From assembly GCA_002373715.1 (NCBI GenBank), contig DFLI01000101.1:1734-12341 (forward strand): DNA of 10,608 nucleotides, written 5' to 3'. Both the position numbers and the translations under genes were made by a program. The number at the start of each line of letters is the position of its first letter. The stretch's first letter is position 1. Source of the stretch: Bacteroidales bacterium UBA3623 (GTDB taxonomy: Bacteria > Bacteroidota > Bacteroidia > Bacteroidales > UBA932). Positions 6,211 through 10,608 of the stretch are shown one piece after another. A model generated the notes under the pieces. That model saw only the letters and a program-made list of their open reading frames with translations, made no database searches and was not told the origin of the DNA.

Positions 6211-7374
6211 TTATTTCAGCGTGGCGGCCAAGGCGTCCCGGAAAGCTATGGCCGACTTTTCAATGTCGTATTGCTCCATGGACTGGGCGTGACGAAGGCC
6301 CATCTCCCAGCGCTCCTGGGGATGATCCAGCCAGAAATCTATGCGTTCGGCCAGGGCCTCGGGGTTCTGGGCAGGGAACTTGCAGTGGCGGCCCAGGGCA
6401 AACTGGGAAGTACCGCTGTACGGGCTGACGGCGATGATGGGGCAGGCACCCTGCTGCATGGCTTCCATGATGGAAAGGCCTTCTACCTCGATGGGGGCGC
6501 AGTGGGGGCACAGGTCGGCCTTGGCGGCCATCTGGCGGAGTTCGTCCCGGGTGTTGAAGCTGAAGACGGGCTCATAGGCAAGCACGCCTTCCTGATACAG
6601 TTTCTTTGCCAATTTCTTGTAACGCTTGCCCTGGGGGCCATTGCCGGCAAAATGCAGGCGGATGCGTTTGGCGTATTTGCTGTAACGCATGGCTTCCATC
6701 AGCGTGGGCTGGTCTTTCTCATGGGAAAGCCGGCCAATGTAGAGGATGTCAAAGACGCGCTCCGGATCCAGATAGCTTTCCGGGGGCGTCTGCGGCCGTA
6801 GGCACTTGTCCGGGATGATGCCGTTGGAAATGACCCCCAGCTTGGCTTTGAAGTGATACCGGCGCAGGCGGTCCAGCACCGTTTCGGTGGGGCACTGCAC
6901 AAAAGAGCATTCGTTATAGATATGTTTCCTCCAGGCCTTGAGGAGGGTACGGTTGATCCACTTCCAATTGCGGAGCGGACCAATTCCCAGCGAATAAATC
7001 AGGTTCTCGGGGAACATATGGAAAGTGGCCGTAAGGGGTTTGCCCATTTTTTGGGCCGCCTTGATAGCTTTCCACTGCAGCACGAAGGTTTCCTCCAGGT
7101 GTACTACATCGGCCCAGCGGACCGCTTCCTCTATCACCTTCATGTCTCCGTCGGCATAGGAGAAGCCGCTGGATTCAATGATGGGCTGGAAGATGGGAAA
7201 TTTGAATTCTTTCAGCGGAAAATCGGGCTGAGGACCCTTGGAGTCCGGATTGGGACCGGCCAGGATGCGTACGTCTTCACCAATGGCTTTCAGGGCTGCC
7301 ACGGTGCGGCGGGCCGATGCCGATATCCCGTTACCCGGAATATAATAGTTATTGATTACAAAAAGTATTTTCAT
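6211..7374 (-). CDS. GT4 family glycosyltransferase
   Basis: A 387-residue GT-B fold glycosyltransferase of family GT4, which uses nucleotide-activated sugars with retention of configuration. The N-terminal acceptor domain starts MKILFVINNYYIPGNGISAS, with the usual Gly-containing loop. TFHMFPEN is the His-containing acceptor-side motif and VISNGIIPD precedes the donor domain. The donor domain shows GRLSHEKDQPTLMEAM, LHFAGNGPQ, and the EX7E motif EVEGLSIME (Glu296 and Glu304) followed by AMQQGACPI. No signal peptide or transmembrane helix is evident, so it acts in the cytoplasm or at the inner face of the membrane. The overall pattern is like GT4 enzymes that glycosylate lipids (SQD2-like), but donor and acceptor cannot be read from the sequence. 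The ATG lies 8 nt after a TACCTTTG box; the next gene starts 2 nt after its stop. Family firm, substrate unknown. Confidence 0.9.
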   Translation of the reverse strand: MKILFVINNYYIPGNGISASARRTVAALKAIGEDVRILAGPNPDSKGPQPDFPLKEFKFPIFQPIIESSGFSYADGDMKVIEEAVRWADVVHLEETFVLQWKAIKAAQKMGKPLTATFHMFPENLIYSLGIGPLRNWKWINRTLLKAWRKHIYNECSFVQCPTETVLDRLRRYHFKAKLGVISNGIIPDKCLRPQTPPESYLDPERVFDILYIGRLSHEKDQPTLMEAMRYSKYAKRIRLHFAGNGPQGKRYKKLAKKLYQEGVLAYEPVFSFNTRDELRQMAAKADLCPHCAPIEVEGLSIMEAMQQGACPIIAVSPYSGTSQFALGRHCKFPAQNPEALAERIDFWLDHPQERWEMGLRHAQSMEQYDIEKSAIAFRDALAATLK

Positions 7375-7382
7375 AGCGGGTG

Positions 7383-7390
7383 CAAAGGTA
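7383..7390 (-). promoter_or_regulatory. -7 element of a Bacteroidota promoter for the glycosyltransferase gene
   Basis: On the minus strand this reads TACCTTTG, a full match to TAnnTTTG, followed by C. A weak -33 (TTAG, plus-strand 7411-7414) lies 20 nt upstream and overlaps the stop of the upstream MMPL gene. It ends 8 nt before the ATG at 7374, so the leader would be about 5 nt. It suggests that the glycosyltransferase and methyltransferase genes have their own promoter besides any read-through. Confidence 0.55.
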
Positions 7391-7410
7391 TAAAAAAAAC
7401 GTCACATGGA

Positions 7411-10254
7411 CTAATGGCTCCGACGGCTCACGAGCAGCGGGTCCAGGGCGGCTATGACGCCGGGAAGGACGAACATTACCAGCAGCACCACGGCCAGGGC
7501 GCCGGTGCCCAGGCTGCGGAGGATGGCGGCAATCATGGGATCACTCATGGTAAAGGCCATGATATAGGGCACAATAATGAGGATAAGGCCCGAGGTGAGG
7601 ATGGAATGGGACGAACCCTCGAAGGCTCCGGCAATGGAGGGGGCCACATCGGCCTCCTTGCGGGCGGCACGGTAATAGTGCGTGAAGAGGATGGTATAGT
7701 CTATGGTGGCGCCCATCAGAATGCCCTGTATAATAAGGTAAGACAGGTAATACATGGTGTTGCCGCCCAGGCCGCTGGCCCATACGTTCACGTATACGCC
7801 GGACAGGATGGTCATAATCAGCGGGATGGGGATAAAGACGGAGCGGAAGTTGATGGCCACAATTACAAAGATGGCCAGAATAGTCATGAGCGTGAGGATA
7901 AGGAGCTCCTGCGGGAAGCCTTCCTCCAGTTCCTTGTACATCTCCGATTCTCCAATCCAGTAGTGGGGTTCAGGGAGGGCGTCATTGGCCAATCGCCTTA
8001 ACTGCTGCACATAAGTAGATGTGCTGTCGCTTTCCGGGGCGTAGGTGCTGATGAGTACGGCGCCGGAATAGTCCGGTCCGCAAAGCTGGCCCACGCCGGA
8101 GAGCAGTTCCTCGCGGGCTTCTGTAACCAGGGTGCGCGTGCTGTCCGGGATGAAACCGGCCAGGGCGGGGTTCACGATGAGGGTGTCGGCCACAAAATTA
8201 AGCAGCTCCTCCGGCGACATCTTCCAGGAAGGGTCACAGCCCTTGCGCGCGCCGGAGTAAAGGAACAGCAGGTCCAGCTGCTCTTTGGGAACGCCAATAC
8301 CGGCCGCGTGGAGCGCAGAATAGATGCGGGCCGATGAATACCGCATGGAAGAGAAGGCCATGTCGGCCAGGACTTCCAGCGGGGTGGGAGGGACGATTTC
8401 CTCCGGGGCGGGAGATTCCCGGTCGGGGCCGGGAATGACGGAATGCTCTTTGGGGGCCAGGGCTACCAGCACGGTGTCTACCGGGGCAATGACCAAAGTG
8501 TCTGCCGCGGCAGGAACTTCGGGGACATCGGCCAGAAGGACACTGTCTGCCTGGATGGTCTTTGCAGTGGGCCCGGCGGCCAGCACCGAGTCTACCAATA
8601 CCCGAAGAGTGCCGAACTCCTCTTTGGCGCCTTTGGGCATGAAGGCGGCGTAGCGCTTGTTGGGCAGAATCTTCTCCTGCACAAAGTCCATGACCTCTAC
8701 CGGTGTCATGGTCTGGTTGCGGCGGCCGGCCATTCGGTACAGCATGGTTACCTGGCTGCGGTCCAGCTCCAGCAGCCGGGCCATTTCCGTGGCCGTGTAT
8801 TCGCGGGTGATATCTTCATAAGTGAAAGGAGCAGCCGATGAAGGCTCTGCCACGGGGGCCACAAGAGTGTCGGCAGGAGCGACGGAAAGGGTGTCTACGG
8901 ATGTGGCGAGAGTATCCATCGGAGATTCCCGGTCGGGGCCTGGAACGACAGATTCCTCAGCCACTGACACCTCTGCAATGGGTTCTTCTACGGGCGGTTC
9001 TTCCACCGGAAGCTGGGGCATCATGGCGTCTTTGTCAAAGCCCTCGGGAACCAGGCCCTGGGCCTGCAGTTCGTCCACCAGGTCCATCATCTCGTTGAAG
9101 CTGAGGCGCTCCTTTCGCTCTGGCCGGAAGCGGGCATAGTATACCAGCGACAGCATGTCAGAGGAAAGGGCCGATGCCTGCTCCGGGGCAAAGTCCGAGA
9201 ACAGGGCCTGCATCTGCTCTACCGTGCGGGCCCGTTTTACCAGGGAAGGATAGCTGATGCCCTGGAGCACGTCGGGAAGGGCTCCCAGGGTATCTAGCAG
9301 CTCCGGAATAGAATCTTCCAAGGTATTGGGATACAGTAGCAGCGCTGCATTCTGATTACTTTGCTCACCCGTAAAACTGCTTTGCCAAGTGGGCGAAAAG
9401 GATAACTGGGTTTTCTTCTGCAGAAAAGCAAAGGTGGCGAAGACGGCTACGAACAGAACCACCAGCACATAGCGGGCTTTGTACTCAAACCGGGCCACCT
9501 TTTCCGACGGGAACATGGGAACCTTTTTCCGCGTTTTCTCCACGGCCTTGTCTCCCCACAGGATGAGGGTGGGCAGTACGGTAAAGGTGCAGAGGAAGGA
9601 AAAGGCCACGCCCTTGGACAGAACCATACCCAGGTCGGCACCTATCTTCAGCTTAATGAAATTGAGCATAAGCAGGCTCACAATGGTGGTGAATGCACTG
9701 CTCATAATGGAAGAAGAGGCGGATCCGATAGCCCCCTGCATGGCCTCCTCGGGCGCCTTTCCCAGCAGTTTTTCCTGCCGATAACGGTTCATCAGGATAA
9801 TGCAGTAATCCATGGACAGCGCCATCTGAAGGACCGGAGAAAGCATATTGGTCATAGTGGACACGCTGGGCAGGAGGGCATTGGTGCCCATATTCAGGGC
9901 CACGGCAAAGCCGGTAGTAATGAGGAACAGTACCACTTCCATCACGGAAGAGCACATTAACAGCAGAACCGCGAACAAAAGCGCCACGCCGGTGGCCAGC
10001 GTCTGGGGAAGGTCTGTGGGCATGAGGTCGTTGCCGTCGGCAAACAGGGAGCCGAATTCCTTCATCTGGCCCATTAGGTCCGGGAGCTGCTGTTCTACCA
10101 AATCCAGGCCCTGTTTCATGGGGTAATCGTCGGGCATGTATTTGGTCATATCTGTGTTCACGTTAATATGGGGAATGGCCAAAGCGCTGAGGGCCACAAG
10201 GATGACCATCAGGGCGAAAATCCATATCCGATATTTAACGAGAAAGCGTGACAT
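7411..10254 (-). CDS. MMPL/RND superfamily transporter with expanded second extracytoplasmic domain
   Basis: A 947-residue inner-membrane protein of the MMPL/RND class, probably a proton-driven exporter of a lipid or other hydrophobic compound. TM1 is at about 9-27, then a loop of only about 55 residues, then a TM2-TM6 bundle (about 83-240) with NMGTN and SMDYCIILMNRYRQE, a typical SSD/MMPL segment. A further TM (about 257-277) leads into an extracytoplasmic domain of about 500 residues (280-780). The C-terminal bundle contains ATIDYTILFTHYYRAA, the equivalent of the first D-Y motif. The large domain holds three related helical modules (signature at 384-393, 516-525 and 679-688), joined by Pro/Ala/Val-rich linkers containing two DNA-repeat-encoded PGPDRESP peptides. 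I chose ATG 10254; an upstream TTG at 10266 lies within the -7 box. Substrate unknown. Confidence 0.88.
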   Translation of the reverse strand: MSRFLVKYRIWIFALMVILVALSALAIPHINVNTDMTKYMPDDYPMKQGLDLVEQQLPDLMGQMKEFGSLFADGNDLMPTDLPQTLATGVALLFAVLLLMCSSVMEVVLFLITTGFAVALNMGTNALLPSVSTMTNMLSPVLQMALSMDYCIILMNRYRQEKLLGKAPEEAMQGAIGSASSSIMSSAFTTIVSLLMLNFIKLKIGADLGMVLSKGVAFSFLCTFTVLPTLILWGDKAVEKTRKKVPMFPSEKVARFEYKARYVLVVLFVAVFATFAFLQKKTQLSFSPTWQSSFTGEQSNQNAALLLYPNTLEDSIPELLDTLGALPDVLQGISYPSLVKRARTVEQMQALFSDFAPEQASALSSDMLSLVYYARFRPERKERLSFNEMMDLVDELQAQGLVPEGFDKDAMMPQLPVEEPPVEEPIAEVSVAEESVVPGPDRESPMDTLATSVDTLSVAPADTLVAPVAEPSSAAPFTYEDITREYTATEMARLLELDRSQVTMLYRMAGRRNQTMTPVEVMDFVQEKILPNKRYAAFMPKGAKEEFGTLRVLVDSVLAAGPTAKTIQADSVLLADVPEVPAAADTLVIAPVDTVLVALAPKEHSVIPGPDRESPAPEEIVPPTPLEVLADMAFSSMRYSSARIYSALHAAGIGVPKEQLDLLFLYSGARKGCDPSWKMSPEELLNFVADTLIVNPALAGFIPDSTRTLVTEAREELLSGVGQLCGPDYSGAVLISTYAPESDSTSTYVQQLRRLANDALPEPHYWIGESEMYKELEEGFPQELLILTLMTILAIFVIVAINFRSVFIPIPLIMTILSGVYVNVWASGLGGNTMYYLSYLIIQGILMGATIDYTILFTHYYRAARKEADVAPSIAGAFEGSSHSILTSGLILIIVPYIMAFTMSDPMIAAILRSLGTGALAVVLLVMFVLPGVIAALDPLLVSRRSH
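8411..8442. repeat. Palindromic repeat, copy 1 (encodes SVIPGPDRESP in the MMPL gene)
   Basis: A 32-nt element with a perfect 8-bp stem: ATTCCCGG (8415-8422), loop TCGGGG (8423-8428), CCGGGAAT (8429-8436). It matches copy 2 at 8921-8952 in 29 of 32 positions, in the same orientation and reading frame, exactly 510 bp (170 codons) apart. On the coding strand it gives residues about 605-615, in a low-complexity linker. It resembles the dispersed REP-like repeats that encode VIPGPDRES/VIPGLTRNP-type peptides when they fall in genes. Confidence 0.75.
8921..8952. repeat. Palindromic repeat, copy 2 (encodes SVVPGPDRESP in the MMPL gene)
   Basis: Same 32-nt unit as copy 1, with three substitutions on the right side. 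ATTCCCGG (8925-8932) and the loop TCGGGG are intact, but the second arm reads CCTGGAAC (8939-8946), so the stem has decayed. It encodes residues about 435-445 in the first Pro-rich linker. The decay of the palindrome while the frame stays open suggests this is the older or less constrained copy. Confidence 0.75.
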
Positions 10255-10255
10255 A

Positions 10256-10263
10256 TATCTTTG
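10256..10263 (+). promoter_or_regulatory. Alternative plus-strand -7 element upstream of glyA
   Basis: TATCTTTG on the plus strand, directly abutting the minus-strand TACCTTTG at 10264-10271. A weak -33 (TTTA, 10234-10237) lies 18 nt upstream. Transcription from here would give a glyA leader of about 60 nt. The box could instead be a by-product of the near-palindrome TATCTTTGCAAAGGTA. Confidence 0.3.
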
Positions 10264-10271
10264 CAAAGGTA
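10264..10271 (-). promoter_or_regulatory. -7 element of a Bacteroidota promoter for the MMPL gene
   Basis: On the minus strand this reads TACCTTTG, a full match to TAnnTTTG, ending 9 nt before the ATG at 10254 and giving an expected leader of about 6 nt. No convincing -33 element is seen 19-21 nt upstream. The in-frame TTG at 10266 lies in this box, which argues against it as the start codon. Confidence 0.5.
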
Positions 10272-10293
10272 AGGCTTTTCCACTAAAAAAGAG

Positions 10294-10301
10294 TATCTTT
10301 G
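10294..10301 (+). promoter_or_regulatory. -7 element of a Bacteroidota promoter for glyA
   Basis: TATCTTTG matches TAnnTTTG fully and lies 27 nt before the glyA ATG, giving an expected leader of about 24 nt. The -33 region is poor: no TTTG is seen at 19-21 nt. It is the most likely glyA promoter of the two candidates in this 74-nt intergenic gap. Confidence 0.5.
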
Positions 10302-10328
10302 TAGACTGGATTATACATTCAACACTAT

Positions 10329-10608
10329 ATGAAAAGCGATTTACAAGTTTTCGACCTCATTAAGAAGGAGCAGGAACGTCAGTCTTCCGGTCTGGAGCTG
10401 ATTGCCTCCGAAAATTACGTGTCCGACCAGGTGCTTTCCGCCATGGGTTCTGTGTGCACCAACAAGTATGCAGAAGGTTATCCCGGCAAGCGTTATTACG
10501 GCGGATGCGAGGTGGTAGACCAGATTGAACAGCTGGCTATAGACCGTCTCTGCGCCCTCTTCGATGCAGAATATGCCAATGTACAGCCGCACTCCGGCGC
10601 CCAGGCCA
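10329..10608 (+). CDS. glyA: Serine hydroxymethyltransferase GlyA, N-terminal part (cut by right edge)
   Basis: The first 93 codons of glyA; the frame is open to the edge of the window. GlyA is a cytoplasmic PLP enzyme that converts serine and tetrahydrofolate to glycine and methylene-tetrahydrofolate, the main entry of one-carbon units. Recognisable family segments are LELIASENYVSDQVLSAMGS (about residues 22-41), TNKYAEGYPGKRYYGGCEVVD (about 44-64), and ANVQPHSGAQA (about 83-93). The Lys-bearing PLP site lies beyond the window. The start is ATG 10329, 27 nt after a TATCTTTG -7 box; there is no Shine-Dalgarno sequence. The gene is divergent from the MMPL gene. Along with serC and serA it makes this a serine/one-carbon neighbourhood, though on separate transcripts. 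Confidence 0.97.
   Translation, partial: MKSDLQVFDLIKKEQERQSSGLELIASENYVSDQVLSAMGSVCTNKYAEGYPGKRYYGGCEVVDQIEQLAIDRLCALFDAEYANVQPHSGAQA

Noticed and set aside
6853..8001. 382-codon plus-strand open frame opposite the glycosyltransferase and MMPL genes
   Set aside because: It crosses two real genes and their intergenic gap in antisense, and its product is rich in Gly/His with no domain features.
10255..10266. TTG start extending the MMPL protein by 4 residues
   Set aside because: The TTG lies within the TACCTTTG -7 box; ATG 10254 immediately precedes a normal N-terminal Lys/Arg plus TM1 pattern.

Overview
The window looks like a chromosomal housekeeping segment of a moderately GC-rich member of the Bacteroidota, most likely a Bacteroidales. 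Three things point there. Promoter-like sites fit the Bacteroidota -7 consensus TAnnTTTG instead of an E. coli -10. Shine-Dalgarno sequences are absent before most starts. The protein families and gene pairs are also typical of the group: a pRiA4b ORF-3-like protein next to MiaA, and serC-serA-DUF1015. I see no insertion sequence, phage, CRISPR array, rRNA or tRNA gene.

Layout from left to right. (a) 1-261: no recognisable gene, only an unassigned open frame running in from the left edge. (b) 262-1677, minus strand: a two-gene unit of a pRiA4b ORF-3 family protein with a very acidic tail, then miaA (tRNA A37 dimethylallyltransferase). (c) 1745-2344, plus: an IMPACT/YigZ family protein, divergent from (b). 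The two promoters are back to back and appear to share a TTGCAA core. (d) 2411-5650, plus: serC-serA-DUF1015, nearly overlapping, ending at a strong symmetric terminator. (e) 5681-10254, minus: an MMPL/RND-type membrane protein, a GT4 glycosyltransferase and a small SPOUT/TrmH-family RNA methyltransferase. (f) 10329 to the right edge, plus: the N-terminus of glyA, divergent from (e).

SerA and SerC make phosphoserine from 3-phosphoglycerate, and GlyA converts serine to glycine and a one-carbon unit, so serine/one-carbon metabolism brackets the glycosyltransferase/transporter block. The serB phosphatase step is not encoded here; the DUF1015 protein sits where it might be expected. MiaA and the SPOUT enzyme both modify RNA.

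The most unusual object is the 947-residue MMPL protein. Its first extracytoplasmic loop is very short. Its second extracytoplasmic domain is very large (about 500 residues), carries three related helical modules, and contains two in-frame copies of a GC-rich palindromic DNA repeat encoding VIPGPDRESP-like peptides. A second theme is that four genes have a -7-like box only 4-9 nt before the start codon, suggesting leaderless or nearly leaderless mRNAs. I found no clear evidence of a wholly new multi-gene system; most of the region is ordinary.
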